Source: Heloderma charlesbogerti (lineage: Eukaryota > Chordata > Lepidosauria > Squamata > Helodermatidae). From it: a stretch of 64,000 bases of DNA. The notes under the pieces are model-generated. The model saw nothing but the letters and a program-made list of their open reading frames with translations. It made no database searches and was not told where the DNA came from. This document shows positions 1 to 12,109 of this stretch, piece by piece. The position numbers and the translations under genes are program-made. Positions within the stretch are counted from its first letter, which is position 1. The number at the start of each line of letters is the position of its first letter. The DNA lies in assembly GCA_026122225.1 (NCBI GenBank), contig JANEZZ010001871.1, positions 2,157,443 through 2,221,442 on the forward strand, written 5' to 3'.

Positions 1-2669
1 CTCTTAGCCTATTACTTCCTTCATCCACCCATATGAACTAACAACAGAGTTTCATTCAACATTAAGTGAACCAAACATTTTTGAGAACCATTGTTGGAGA
101 ATTTCATGTCCCAGAATCCCTTAGAAGAAATGGAGTAGCACTCATAGTCAACAAAAGGGTGGGAAAAGCAGTACTGGGGTACAATCTCAAAAACAATAGA
201 ATGATCTCAGTATGAATCCAGGGCAAACCATTCAACACCACAGTAATACAAGTCTATGCCCCAGCCACTGAGGCCAAAGAAGCTGATGTTGATCGGTTCT
301 ATGAAGACCTACAACACCTTCTAGAAGTAACACCAAAAAAAGATGTCCTCTTCATCATAGGGGATTGGAATGCTAAAGTAGGAAGTCAAGAAATCACCAG
401 GATAACAGGCAAGCATGGCCTTGGTGTACAAAATGAAGCAGGACAAAGGCTAATAGAGTTTTGCCAAGAGAACACGCTGATCATAGCAAACACTCTTTTC
501 CAACAGCACAAGAGACGACTCTACACATGGACATCACCAGATGGTCAATATCGAAATCAGATTGATTATGTCCTTTGCAGCCAAAGATGGAGAAGCTCCA
601 TACAGTCAGTCAAAACAAGACCTGGAGCTGACTGTGCCTCAGACCATGAGCTTCTTATTGCAAAATTTTGGCTTAAATTGAAGAACATAGGGAAAACCAA
701 TAAACCATTCAGGTATGACCTAAATCATATCCCTTTTGAATATACAGTGGTGGTGATGAATAGATTTAAGGGATTAGACCTGATAGACAGAGTGCCTGAG
801 GAACTATGGATGGAGGTCCGTAACATTGTTCAGGAGGCAGCAACGAAATCCATCCCAAAGAAAAAGAAGTGCAAGAAAGCCAAGTGGCTGTCTGATGAGG
901 CTTTACAAGTAGCTGAGGAAAGAAGGGAAGCGAAAAGCAAGGGAGAAAAGGGAAGATATATCCAACTGAATGCAGAGTTCTAGAGAATAGCAAGGAGAGA
1001 CAAGAAGGCCTTCTTAAATGAACAATGAAAAGAAATTGAGGAAAACAATAGAATGGGAAAGACTAGAGATCTCTTCAAGAAAATCGGAGATATCCAGGGA
1101 ACGTTTTGTGCAAAGATGGGCATAATAAAGGACAAAGAAGGCAGGGACCTAACAGAAGCAGATGAGATTAAGAAGAAGTGGCAAGAATACACAGAAGAAC
1201 TATACAGGAAAGATCTTAATGTCCGTGATAGCCATGATGGTGCGGTCACGGAACTTGAGCCGGACATCCTAGAGAGTGAAGTCAAGTGGGCCTTAGGAAG
1301 CATTACTAACAACAAAGCTAGCGGAGATGACAGTATTCCATTTGAGCTATTTAAGATCCTAAAAGATGATGCTGTTAAAGTGCTGCACTCAATATGCCAA
1401 CAAATTTGGAACACTCAACAATGGCCACAAGACTGGAAAAGGTCAGTTTACATTCCAATTCCAAAGAAGGGCAATGCCAAAGAGTGTTCAGACTACCGTA
1501 CAATTGCGCTCATTTCGCATGCCAGCAAGGTGATGCTCAAAATCCTACAAGCTAGGCTTCAGCAGTATGCGAACCGAGAAGTACCAGAAGTACAAGCTGG
1601 GTTTCGAAGAGGCAGAGGAACGAGAGATCAAATCGCCAACATTCACTGGATCATGGAGAAAGCAAGAGAATTCCAGAAAAAGTCTATTTCTGCTTCATTG
1701 ACTACACTAAAGCCTTTGATTGTGTGGATCACAACAAACTCTGGCAAATTCTTAAAGAGATGGGAGTAGCAGACCACCTTACCTATATCTCCTGAGAAAC
1801 CTGTACAAGGGTCAAGAAGCAACAGTAAAAACCAGACATGGAACAACCGATTGGTTCAAAATTGGGAAAGGAGTACAACACGGCGTGTTGTCGCCCTGCT
1901 TATTTAACTTATATGCAGAGTACATCATGAGAAATGCCGGGTTGGATGAATCACAGGTCGGAATTAAGATTGCCAGAAGAATTATCAACAACCTCAGACA
2001 CGCAGATGATACCACCCTAATGGCAGAAAGCGAAGAGGATCTAAAGAGCGTCTTGTTAAGGGTAAAAGTGGAGAGAGCAAAAGCTGGTTTGAAACTCAAC
2101 ATTAAAAAATGAAGATCATGGCATCTGGCCCCATCACTTCCTGGCATATAGAAGGGGAAGAAATGGAAGCAGTGACAGATCTTATTTTCTTGGGCTCCAA
2201 GATCATGGCAGATGGTGACTGTAGCTATGAAATTAAAAGACGCTTGCTCCTTGGGAGGAAAGCTATGGCACACCTAGACAGCATAGTAAGAAGCAGAGAC
2301 ATCACCTTGCCAACAAAGGTTCGTATAATCAAAGGTTCATATAATAAAGGAGGTCAAATCAGTCCATCCTAAAGGAAATCAACGCTGAGTGCTCATTGGA
2401 CGGACAGATACTGAAGCTGAAGCTCAAATATTTTGGCCACCTAATGCAAAGAGAAAAGTCACTGGAAAAGACCCTGATGCTGGGAAAGATTGAAGGCAAA
2501 AGGAGAAGGGGACGGCAGAGGATGAGATGGCTAGATAGCATTACTGATGCAATGAATATGGACTTGAGCACACTCCAGGAGAGAGCTCAGGAGAGGAAGG
2601 CCTGGCGTGCTATGGTCCATGGGGTCACGAAGAGTCGGACACAACTGAACGACTGAACAACAACAACAA
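1..2669 (+). mobile_element. BovB/RTE-type LINE, decayed, 5' end cut
   Basis: This is a non-LTR retrotransposon. The first 660 bases encode the remains of an apurinic-type endonuclease (GDWNAKVG near 363, QIDYVLC near 560, SDHELLIA near 642). Bases 678-983 and 1053-1769 carry the linker and first RT blocks, and 1885-2112 carries the RT box with HADDTTLMAES (normally YADD; Tyr is His here). Bases 2109-2656 carry the C-terminal part ending in MVHGVTKSRTQLND. The element ends in a CAACAACAACAA tail at 2650-2669. It has an in-frame TAG at 981, frameshifts near 1700-1790, and a deletion near 2335-2350: about 130 bp present in the copy at 34-36.8 kb is missing. The RTE/BovB assignment rests on recognised protein motifs and the tail. 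It is not functional. Confidence 0.9.
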
Positions 2670-4299
2670 AACCTCAAGTTTACTTCGTGAAATGCCTCCC
2701 TGAATTTCACCATCCACAAATAGCATGGAGAATTTTACAAGGCCGCTTTTGCTCAGCCCCTCAAAACCAACTGTAACCATATTCCTTCTGAATCCAGCAG
2801 AAAAATGGAATGTCAAGGGAATCTATGAAATGAAAATATGGAGGAGGAAAAGGAAGCATGGCTGGCTGGGGAATGCTGGGAGTTGTAGGACTTTCCTCTG
2901 TCTAAACATGCATAAGATTGTGTCCTAAGAGGTAAAATAAGGAAGAAGACCAAATCTTTTCAAAAAGGACTGACCTCCTAGGCCCTCATCCAGCTCTGGT
3001 CATCCTTAGCTAGTCAGGAGGAACTGCTCATGGCTCTGCAAAGAGCTGTTTATTTTCATCCTCATCAAAAGATGCATCTGACCAGATCAAGAGGGACTTA
3101 GTGAGCACCACAATATAGATATGGATACACATCCCGTTGTACAACTTCATCCACACAGGTTCCACGTGCCTAAGCCTGCTTTTGCAGGAGAATCTCCCCT
3201 TGCTGGATTGGGGAACCTCTTTTTTTACAAAGCAGCATAAGGGACATGTATAGTAGATCATGGAGCTGTACCCCACTTTCCTTTTAAAAACCGTCGGCAG
3301 ATGCATTTTGCTTGCACAAGGTCATGCTGGTGGTACAAGGAAGGGCCATTGCAATGACACCTAGGATAAGACACAAATAACAGTCGGTGGCTGCATTTAG
3401 TATTCCCCCATTCAGTCCCCTTCAGCAGAGCCAGCTGTATCAAATAGCAGCTTCTTTACAGCGCTGATGTGGCACAGTGGCACTGCCATTAGCTATAGAG
3501 TGCAGGCCCAGGACGCTGTTGCGGGAAGGGGACACTGTTTCTTTCATGTTAAGAGTCTTTCTATCTAAACACACATGGTACTGTGCATTGGAACATCATA
3601 ATCACACCGTTCCTTCCAGTTTAATTTGGCTGCAATATTTCATATGGGTCTTCCTTATATCCTGACACTAATACAAATGAATGAACAAAAAAATGCTGAA
3701 TCCACTCGCATGCGTTAAATGGGTCAGAGACAAGGCATGCTGCTACTTCCATTGAAACGGTGGCAAGAGTGATGGAAAAGAGACATCCAATCTTTGATGA
3801 GATTATATTAGCCCATGGCAATAAATAATGCATGAGCTGTGTGATGCGTATTAACACTGAAGATGTGGAGCTGAGCTGTGAGGTGCAGAATCCACATTTC
3901 TAAAGGTTCTGCACATTTTGAAAATGAGCAAAGACAAGTATGAAGGTTAAGGAAATGTTTTATTATTGGCCACGATTCCTAAAATAAGGACATCAGTGCC
4001 AACATTCCGCAAAAATAACTTCCCTATTCTATGTGGAATCCAGTGTTGAATATTCTCAGGATATGTGATTATTTGCCAAATATTTTTCAGATATTTAATA
4101 TCTGCATTAGATGATTGATGTGCAATGGTATTTAGCATTGACAGTACGTGATAGCTGACGTGCTGGGGTATTTTGTGTTTGGCAATGTTTGATAGTTAAC
4201 ATGCCATAGTATGTAACATTTGGAAGTTTATATGCGAGGGGATTTAGTATTTGACAGCTTATGCTATTTCATATTTGATGCATGTTAAAATCAAAACAA
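2670..4299. other. Unassigned sequence
   Basis: No gene is recognised here. Bases 2850-2930 hold one arm of the foldback family seen complete at 7211-7340 (ATGCTGGGAGTTGTAGGACT, then AAACATGCATAAGATTGTG). Short open frames of 60-92 codons occur on both strands (for example 3028-3306 on the minus strand) but show no domain. The stretch 4100-4270 has several loosely similar phrases of the type 'gatagttaacatgccatagtatgtaacattt' broken up by short spacers, suggesting a degraded local repeat. Confidence 0.5.
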
Positions 4300-4475
4300 G
4301 TAGAGCATGGGTGGGGAAGCTTTTTTATTCCACGGGCTGAATTCCAATTTGAGAAAGGTCTCAGGGAGCCACCTTCCACCTGTGGGTGGGGCCAAAGAAA
4401 AACTGGATATGGCCAAATGCAGAGTGGGTGGGGGCAAACTGTTATTAATCCCAATATTAAGCCTACCCAGAAGCA
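4300..4475. repeat. Old hAT-like repeat fragment
   Basis: The segment with GTGGGTGGGGCC and GGCCAAATGCAGAGTGG resembles the end of the element at 62461-62831, which has GGCCCCACCCACC and GCATTTGGCC in the opposite orientation. It appears to be a truncated member of the same non-autonomous family. The boundaries are approximate. Confidence 0.45.
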
Positions 4476-4485
4476 AGCAAGAAAA

Positions 4486-4847
4486 GCCTCTGTATGTCTA
4501 AGCAGAAGTAAGCAGGCATGAATCACTCAGCAGCACTCTCAAATAGCATCCCAAATACCAAGCCTCTCCATGTCTACTCACAGGTAAGCATGAGCAACAT
4601 GTCTACTCACAGGTAAGCAGGACTGAATCACTCAGCAGCACTCTCAGATAGCATCCCAAATACCAGCCTCTCCATGTCTACTCACAGGTAAGCATGAGCA
4701 ACATGTCTACTCACAGGTAAGCAGGACCAAATCACTCAGCAGCACTCTCAGATAGTATCTCACATACGCTTCCGCAAGTCCACTCACTAGTAAGCAAAGC
4801 CTCTGTATGTCTACTCAGAAGTAAGCAGGACTGAGTCAATCAGCAGC
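4486..4847. repeat. Tandem repeat, unit about 104 bp, about 3 copies
   Basis: The phrase AGCCTCTCCATGTCTACTCA recurs at 4561 and 4665 (period 104). Each unit also contains AAGCATGAGCAACATG and ATCACTCAGCAGCACTCTC. Flanking partial units diverge (GCCTCTGTATGTCTA at 4486 and near 4798). The hAT-like element at 4848 is inserted at the right edge; its 8-bp target TCAGCAGC is a word of this repeat. Confidence 0.85.
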
Positions 4848-5790
4848 TAGGGATGTACGAAAATCACTTACCTGTTCGCGGATTATGCTGATGGTGGGGG
4901 GGGAGGCGCTCCGTCCCTCCCCCCAGAATCCTGGATGGGGGGAGGCGCTCCGTTCCTCCCCCCCTGGAATCCTCCTTGGCCGGCTGTGCTCCGTGGTGAC
5001 TCCACGGAGCAGCTGGCCAGGCCCAGCCAGGCCAGAGCCATCTGCAGCCGGATTTCTGGCCGCGGAGGGCTCTGGGGAAAAAAACACAAAAAACCACTAA
5101 CGCAAATGGCGGCAGCTACAGCCGCCGCCATTTGCGTTCCTTATTTTTGAAGCCTTAATCTATGTAAATATTTACATAGACTAAGACAGTGAAAATAAGG
5201 GGAACGCAAATAGCATAGTGGACGCTATTTGCGTTCCCCTTATTTTCGCCATCTTAGTCTACGTAATTATTTACATAGACTAAGACAGCCCAAAATAAGG
5301 AACGCAAATGGCGGCGACCGTAGCCGCCGCCATTTGCGTACGCCTTTTTTTTTTTTTTTACCCAGTCGTTTTAGGCTACATAAGTTTTTACGTAGCCTAA
5401 AACATCTGGGTTAAAAAAAAAAGGCGTATGCAAATGACGGCAGCCTTAGGCGCTGCCATTTGCGTATGCCATTTGCGTACGCCTTTTTTTTGTTTTTTTA
5501 CCCAGACGTTTTAGGCTATGTAAAAACATACGTAGCCTATTACGTTGGTGTAACCCCCCCCAAACGTGCAAATGGCGGTGGCGGCTGCCGGTTGGAAGAC
5601 CAGCCGCTGCCGCCGCCACAGCCGCCGGCGGAGCCGCCGCTGCCCGGAAAATCCGCCCCAGGTAAGTCTCATCCCGGGGGGATCCGCGGGGGGGTGGGGG
5701 GGCAGGCCATTCCACCACAGATTTTGGGGGGCCAAATGCACTGGCATTCGGCCTCCCTGAGATCCGTGGCGGAATTCTCTGCCATCCTTA
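4848..5790 (+). mobile_element. Palindrome-rich hAT-like non-autonomous element, copy A
   Basis: The ends are TAGGGATG and CATCCTTA, flanked by the perfect 8-bp duplication TCAGCAGC (4840-4847 and 5791-5798), typical of hAT transposons. The interior contains at least six palindromes. Hairpins with GCAAATGGCGGC arms alternate with hairpins of the type TAGTCTATGTAAAT/ATTTACATAGACTA and TAGGCTACRTAA. Poly-T and poly-A runs of 8-15 lie beside the hairpins. ACTTACCT at 4866-4873 and AGGTAAGT at 5660-5667 are splice-donor-like motifs pointing out of the element at both ends. Open frames here are by-products of GC-rich palindromes; there is no transposase. Confidence 0.92.
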
Positions 5791-5798
5791 TCAGCAGC

Positions 5799-6690
5799 TT
5801 CCTCCCTGGGCCCTGCAGGGAAAAGCTGTTATCTCCAACCAGCTGCTGATGGAAATGAAGAGCACCTCCCCACTGAGTGCTGAGTTAGGAGACTTTTTCA
5901 GTGCTAAGCAGGGAAAAGAGTTCCTGCAGCTCCTCCCAAACCCTGCAAAAACATTGGGGGATAATGCATGGGGAAGACAGAGCAAAGGTAAGAGGAGCAG
6001 GGTATGAAAAAGGAGGCAGACTAGCTCACATGTCTACATGTACCTATGTTAGCCATTTGTGGCCTAAAATAATGAAATAATCAATTTGTATAAAGCATCC
6101 ATGTCTGGTCACCAGGAGGTGATTCTTAATGGTTTATTGATTTATTTGAAATGATTACGCTTACGTGGGTCCATCTTTATAAGTTTTTTAAAAAAACCTT
6201 GAAGACTTTTTAAATTTCATTCTGAGTTGTACTAATTGCTACCCTGATTATTTTTAGTATTGTTCATTTTAAAGGTATTTGTAGATACCTTTTAAGAATG
6301 GTGATTTTACATTTTATAGAGTTTTTCTCTCCAATGCTGCTACCACCTATGGAGAAATTGATCCTTCATCGGGCAATCCCATCTGTGGGGTTTCTTATTT
6401 TTAAGAAATGCTTCTATTTCAGGGCCTAAGGAATGCTCTGGACCTGTTCAGATGTCATGCTAAGTCATGATGGTTGGGGAGTTTCTGGTAACCACTGTGG
6501 CTTAGCATGTCATGTGTGTCTGTGTGTGGGACAGATAGAATGATCTTTACCCTGGATCAGTTATTGGGTGTTGATGATAAGTTTTTGCTGTTTTCAACTT
6601 GGCAAGATAAATTTGATTTGCCTGCTATAGCGGACTGGCAGTATTTGCAATTGAAACATTCGTTAGTATCTAGATTCAGTCCTGCTGCTA
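5799..6690. other. Unassigned sequence
   Basis: No gene or known repeat is recognised. It is ordinary AT-rich sequence between two hAT-like insertions, with short open frames below 70 codons only. Confidence 0.5.
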
Positions 6691-6934
6691 AACATTTACG
6701 TAGCCTATCATGACTGACTGCAGGGATGCAAACGGCAGTGGCTACAGCCGCCGCCATTTGCATCCCTGCTAGCCAGCGGCCAGATGTCCAGCTGCTGGCG
6801 GAGCTGGCCGGCGGCTCTGCAGAATCCCTGCGGAGCACAGCCGGCTGGCCAGGATTCCGGGGGGAGGGACGGAACACCTCCCCCCCACCATCAACATAAT
6901 CCGCGAACAGGTAAGTGACTTTCGTACATCCCTA
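6691..6934 (-). mobile_element. hAT-like element, fragment (copy C)
   Basis: Only one end is present. It runs from ACGTAGCCTATCATGAC, through a GC hairpin (CAAACGGCAGTGGCT / AGCCGCCGCCATTTG), to AACAGGTAAGTGACTTTCG and the terminus TACATCCCTA at 6934. The inner boundary is abrupt near 6691, so the other half has been deleted. The outward AGGTAAGT at 6909-6916 is intact. Confidence 0.85.
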
Positions 6935-6989
6935 CCAACCAGCACACCTTTTCCCTGACTGACTAACCACTGACTCCCTTGACTGAGGC

Positions 6990-7135
6990 CTAGCTATATA
7001 CATGGCATTTCTTCATACATTTGTATTACTATATTGTTATAATTTATTTATTGTTTGTACTATTCCTTGCATGGGCTTTGAGTCCTAAAAGGTGGTTTTG
7101 AAATTTGGTAATAAATAAATACATAAAATAATCTA
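6990..7135 (+). repeat. AT-rich LINE 3'-tail-like fragment
   Basis: The stretch reads as an AT-rich run with TTTATTTATTG, then GGCTTTGAGTCCTAAAAGGTGG, then GTAATAAATAAATACATAAA. It resembles the tail at 25960-26107 (L2-like 3' end with AATAAATAC). This is a weak assignment based on layout. Confidence 0.4.
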
Positions 7136-7210
7136 TGTATCACCTTTACTTAAAATAGATTCCAGAGTGGTTTGCAACCATTAAATTGCAAACCAAATGT
7201 AACCAGCTAA

Positions 7211-7340
7211 GGGTGCAATCCTATGCATGTTGAGACAGAAAGTCTTATAACTCCCAGCATGCCCCAGCTGGGCTGGCTGGCTGAGGCATGCTGGGAGTTG
7301 TAGAACTTCTTTCCATCTAAACGTGCATAGGATTGTGTCT
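7211..7340. mobile_element. Short foldback element (Harbinger-like MITE)
   Basis: The left arm GGGTGCAATCCTATGCATGT...AACTCCCAGCATGCC is matched by the right arm GGCATGCTGGGAGTTGTAG...ACGTGCATAGGATTGTGTC. The element is flanked by CTAA and TTAA, consistent with a 3-bp TAA/TTA target duplication as in PIF/Harbinger elements. There is no coding capacity. The same family recurs at 42893-43022. Confidence 0.75.
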
Positions 7341-8429
7341 TAAATGAACCAATCAATCAACCAGCATCACCATGGCAAATAAAAACATAATGCTATCTAC
7401 ACTTAATAAATTTTCATGGCAGAAAGCTTTGATTAAAATCTAATCATAATCTCACATTTTATTATGTGGTTATTCAGATAACACATATTCATACCCCAGC
7501 TATTGATTGATGTTTTAAAGCTTTGCATATATACATTAGGTAATGTATGGCTTTATTTATTCCTTGCTATCTGAAAGTATAAAGCATACAAGGAAGTTTG
7601 TAATACAGATTTCTCATTTTTTTAAAAGTATATGATGCAGTTACTCTGGCAAGTCTTGGGGAAGCAAATAGAATATAGAAAAGATTGAAGGTGAAAGAAC
7701 TAGCATGATGAATGTACATGTCTATATGAGAACTTTGAGTATTAATAGAATGACTGCTATAGCTGGCTATTTGTTACGAATGGCAGTTCAACATGGCAGT
7801 GTTGAACTTTAGCTATCAATAATCCACAACCTTTGTTCCCTACAACCAAACCTCTAGAAGGTGTTATTTCTGGAAGTATCGTGTTTGCATCTAATTTTGC
7901 TTCCTGTCTCTCTCCACAGCCCCTTGCCATTGGTTAAAATCAGGTTAGATAGATGCAAGAAGGGATAACACTTGATGTGAAAATGATGTATAACTCTATG
8001 TGGGCTAGATCTGTACTAGTGCTCTTTATTGGTTTTGAAGTGCACTGATGGGGCACATTACATATTCCGTATACTGCTTTTCTAGCATTATTTCCCAGTT
8101 TTTATTCTGTGTTATCCAAAATACTACAACAGATGACATTGTGTGTGCTATGAGGTATAAATGTGCAAGATGGGATTATATCAATATGACATGAGGTGGA
8201 GAACTGGCCTTGGTGTAAAATAAACCCTACTTTTATTTCCTGGTGAGGGGGCAATATCCTCTTCCAGAGGGCAAAAGTAATGGAGGACCTGGTGATGAAC
8301 TGCTGACATTCTTACAAATAGGCAAAGATATGGGATTTCGTATTATAATATTGTATTAAACTCTTGTTGAAAATATGGATAGTAACTCTTATGAGATGCA
8401 TTAATGCTTTTTTTTTTTTTTTTAAGACT
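7341..8429. other. Unassigned sequence
   Basis: This is about 1.1 kb of AT-rich sequence without an open frame of note, a structured RNA, or a repeat that I recognise. A run of T (8408-8424) marks its right end and may be the poly-A tail, in minus orientation, of the repeat that follows. Confidence 0.5.
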
Positions 8430-9183
8430 CTCACAGAAGAATCCTAACCCTCAGATCTGCTGGCTGGAAGGAGCTAGCATGAGGAGGAAGTGTCCACTGG
8501 TGGAATGGAGCTCTGGCAGTGTGTGAGTGTGGGTTCCCAGTACACCCTCAGAAAGTTCTGTGGAAGTAGTAGTACTGGCACTATGTGCCAAATTGGGGTA
8601 GTCTAGTGGTATGTTGGGGGCTGTCAAGGGCTCCTTGGAGGTCTCTCTCAGTCTAAACCAGTAGCCAAGTCCAGACACAGACAAAGGAATTCCTTTTAAA
8701 GCTTTATTCTTCTTTTACAACTTAACAACTATACCGATTGCAACTAGATCTGAGCAGCACAGTACCTATGCCCTAAGTTGGAACAGTTGGTCCCTGTTTG
8801 AAAGGGAATTACTGGCAGACCCCTGAACTTAAGGACTAGGGAGAGTCCCTCCCCTTTTCCCTTGGAGCCTCTGGGCGCAGCCATTGTTTGCGCGCCAACC
8901 TGGCACTTCGCCTCCTTTCCGCGCCCTCCATCTGGCGCCACTCTCTGCATCTGCGTCGCGCATCCACTAAGTCTGCTATCTGTGCTTAGTCACTCCCTGG
9001 ACTGCTAACTAAACTAGGAATGCTGGTGGAAGGAATCTCCGTCAGCTGTTGGTCCTAAGAAAGAGGAGCGCACTCCTCTCCCAGGAGCGACTGCTCTTCC
9101 TCAGAATCAGAACTACTCTGGGATTCTATGGGCTCAGTGTCCACCCTGACAGGGATGGCTATGGATCTGATGGAGTGAGGGCA
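8430..9183 (-). repeat. Unidentified repeat with coding remnant
   Basis: Read on the minus strand, about 9150 to 8850 encodes a low-complexity Ser/Glu stretch (SSSDSEEEQSLLG), two stops, then LVDARRRCREWRQMEGAERR and a basic tail RRSARLARKQWL. An AATAAAGC poly-A signal follows near 8701-8707 and a poly-T (poly-A on the minus strand) lies at 8408-8424. The same plan occurs at 62860-63470 (SSDSEGE ... LIDARRRHRAKKE ... RRSTQLALREK). The two are therefore diverged copies of one dispersed family, probably the 3' end of a retroelement. The family itself is not recognised. Confidence 0.6.
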
Positions 9184-9191
9184 GCCTTGGA

Positions 9192-10140
9192 TAGGGGTGT
9201 ACGAAACCCACTTACCTTTTCATGGAATCTTTCGTGGTGGGGGGGTGGGGGGGAGGCGATCTGGTCCTCCCCCCCCGGAATCCTTGATGGCCGGCTCTGC
9301 TCCGCGGCTGGCCAGGGCTGACCGCAGCCGCCGGCCAGAGCCGTCCACAGCCGGATTTCTGGCTGCAGATGGGCTGCTGCGGACACAAATGGCGACCGCT
9401 GTAGCGGCTGCCATTTGCATCCAGCCAGGCAGCTGTGATAGGCTACGTAAGAATTTACGTAGCCTATCACGGCTAACCCCCCCAAACACAAAAACCCCAG
9501 CGTACACAAATGGCGGCGGCTACGGCGGCCGCCATTTGTGTTCCCTATTTTTCGCTGATTTATCTTACGTAAATATTTACATAACATAAAACTGCGAAAA
9601 AAGGGGAACGCAAATAGCATAGTGGGTGCTATTTGCGTTCCTTCATTTTTTGTCGTTCTAGCCTACGTAAATATTTACATAGGCTAAAACGTCGAATAAA
9701 AAAGGAACGCAAATAGCACCCACTATGCTATTTGTATTCCCCTTTTTTTCTCCGTAATAGTCTATGTAAACATTTACGTAGACTAAAATGGCAAAAAATA
9801 AGGAACGCAAATGGTGGCTGCCATAGCAGCCGCCATTTGCGTACGCCTTTTTTTTTTACTCAGACCTGATAGGCTATGTAAGTCTTTACGTAGCCTGTCA
9901 TGTCTAGGTAAAAAAAAACACAACCAGACTGCAAATGGCGGCCGCGGCAGCCAGTTGATAGACCAGCTGCCACCACCACCGCTGGAGCCACTGCTGTCTG
10001 GAACATCCGCCCCAGGTAAGTCTTGTCCTGGGGGGGATCCAAGCTGGGGTGGCGGGCCGCTCCGCCACGGATTTCGGGGGGCTGAATGCCAGTGCATTTG
10101 GCCTCACTGAAATCTGTGGCGGAATTCTCCACCATCCCTA
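9192..10140 (+). mobile_element. Palindrome-rich hAT-like element, copy B
   Basis: The ends are TAGGGGTG and CATCCCTA with the perfect 8-bp duplication GCCTTGGA (9184-9191 and 10141-10148). The interior is a row of palindromes: TGATAGGCTACGTAAG/TTTACGTAGCCTATCA, GCAAATAGCATAGTGGGTGC with its inverted copy at 9701-9733, and TTAGTCTATGTAAA/TTTACGTAGACTA. Outward splice-donor motifs ACTTACCT (9210-9217) and AGGTAAGT (10014-10021) are intact. This copy carries the only arm-to-arm substitution found in the giant palindrome (9530). Confidence 0.93.
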
Positions 10141-10148
10141 GCCTTGGA

Positions 10149-12098
10149 TCCACCTGATCTAAAACTTCCATGCTTCCCACACTTTCCCAGATTAGCTTCC
10201 TTCCTTATGCCAATTGTATAAACTGGTGCCTCCACATGGTGCTGTCTGCATGTCTGCCCCCACGTCTCCAGCACTCTATGTATTTGAGCCAGGAAGGTCT
10301 GGATTTGCAAAGACTCTGCAACTTTTTGGCGAGCAGTTTCGCGTGCCTGGCCAAAAGCAACAGTAGATACGGACTATTTCATCTCATCAAACTTTTGGGA
10401 AGCATATTTCAGCACCATTTTTGCACCCGGACAAAATTACCAACAATCACCTAAGATCAACATAAGTAACCTACCAAAATGGCCCCAGGTTACTTCTCAA
10501 GAAATTCGACATCTTATTTCTAAATTAAAACCGGGCAAAGCACCCGGGTGTGATAACCTTCCTCCTGAATTAATAAAAGCCAGTATAGATTGGTGGGCTC
10601 CTATATTAGCAACTCTGCTTACATGTATTGATGATATGACACACATCCCTCAGGATTGGGGCCTAGCTATTATTTTCCCAATCTATAAAAAAGGCGAAAG
10701 ATTTGATCCAGCAAATTATAGACTGATTAGTTTACTGAGTATAATCAGCAAATTGTATGCCTCCCATCTATAAGAGAAACTCTTAGATTGGCTAGGACAA
10801 GAAAACATCTTTGAAGATGAGCAAGTGGGAGTCAGAGCGGGGTGATCTGCAGTCGACCAAGGATGAATACTTCAGCACATTGGTGAAAAGTATGCATCGA
10901 CAACTAAAGAGGGGCTGCACATTGCGTTTATCAATTTTAAAACTACCTTTGACTCAATCCCTAGAAACAAGTTATGGGAAAAGTTTGAGGCTACTAACAT
11001 CAACAGGAGGCTGCTTATACTTATGAAGAGACTCTTTGAAAATACTTATTTGAAGGTCAGATGAAGCCAAGTCGGCCATTCAACAGGATTAATACCCACT
11101 CATAATGGAGTAAAACAGGGGTATATCTTGGCCTGCATTTTGTTAAATTTTTATATTAATTCATTGGTTCTGAAAAGGATAAACTCATATCCCCCCCAAT
11201 TGGCAAATAGACCCCTGCAAATTCTCCTATACGTGGATGACACAGTGCTCCTATCGTTGTCGAGCAGATGCTTGAGGCGTCTTTTAAGTGCTTTAGCCTC
11301 TTACTGTAAAGAAGAACAGCTGACAATAAATTACTCTAAAACTAAAGTCCTAATCTTTAACAGAAGGAGGACCAAACACTGATGGCAGATTAACGGACAC
11401 CAAATCGAGCAGGTCGCTTCCTATAAATATCTAGGTGAAACCTTCCAATCATCAGGCTTGTGGAAGACCCAGATCAAGTATGCCATTACATTTACAAATG
11501 CTTCTAGGAGCATTGGAGCACTTGTCTCCTTTTTTATACTAAAGGTGGCCAATGTATTCCTGCAGCCATGCAAGTTCTCACTGCTAAAGTAATCTTGCAG
11601 ATGTTGTATGGCTGCCAGATATGTGCTATTGCAAACTATGCTCCTTTTGAGGTTGCACAAACAAAATTTTTAAGAGCAACATTAGGAATCCCTCCTTGTG
11701 TGCCTAATGTGATCCTATGGTTAGACAGGACAAATCAGTGTGGAGGGACGAATTTTGATATATAAGATGGATTTTTGGTTAAAGATGATTTTTTGTCCCG
11801 TGGGTCTTGCTGTGCTGACTCTGACTGATACACTTCATTCTAAATGGAAAAGGTCATTGATGGCAAAATTACAGCATCTGGGCTTTTTGGTTGATGCTTT
11901 ACATAGTCTGGGATAAACTAAAGCTAAGGCAGTTGCTATATAGCGTATTAGAGACATTGAATTCCAAAACCATTTGAATCTGATCACCCATGATTCTAGC
12001 TATAGGGATTGTGTAGCAGCATTTAAAATGTCAAATTATATGTCAAATCTGCAAATTCCCAAATACGGGAAGGCTTTTATGCCAGCTAGATTAAATGT
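10149..12098 (+). pseudogene. Non-LTR reverse transcriptase LINE, decayed (clade uncertain)
   Basis: Translated fragments in all three frames give an ordered RT: LKPGKAPGCDNLPPELIK near 10525, then PIYKKGERFDPANYRLISLL near 10680. Next come FINFKTTFDSIPRNKLW near 10930 and NGVKQGYILACILLNFYINS near 11105. The catalytic block LLYVDDTVLLS lies near 11225 and INGHQIEQVASYKYLGETFQ near 11390. Several in-frame stops (about 10770, 10842, 11060, 11381) and frameshifts make it inactive. It differs from the BovB, CR1 and L2 elements in this window; an R4/Dong-like or other reptile LINE clade is possible but not shown. The palindrome axis cuts it. Confidence 0.75.
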
Positions 12099-12109
12099 CG
12101 CACATTTAA
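12091..12109. repeat. Axis of the 24-kb palindrome
   Basis: TTAAATGT (12091-12098) and ACATTTAA (12102-12109) are separated by only CGC. Immediately outside, the right arm has one extra G (in the GGG at 12117-12119) and an extra GC near 12128-12130. Past these the pairing runs in constant register (sum 24203) to the outer end. The axis falls inside the degraded reverse-transcriptase LINE, not at a repeat boundary. Confidence 0.95.

Noticed and set aside
3028..3306. 92-codon open frame on the minus strand (mirror 20897-21175)
   Set aside because: No recognisable domain, no splice or promoter context, and similar short frames are expected by chance.
5446..5849. Overlapping open frames of 64-129 codons on both strands, rich in Pro, Arg, Ala and Gly
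   Set aside because: They arise because GC-rich palindromes lack stops; they lie inside transposon copy A, overlap in all frames and have no domain. The same holds for the frames at 9159-10180, 18354-19367, 35315-36192, 39417-40224, 45544-45892 and 46782-48132.
9400..10000. Regular hairpins reminiscent of a CRISPR array or of a terminator cluster
   Set aside because: The units are palindromes of differing sequence without constant-length unique spacers, and they lie within an element with transposon ends and target duplications in a vertebrate genome.
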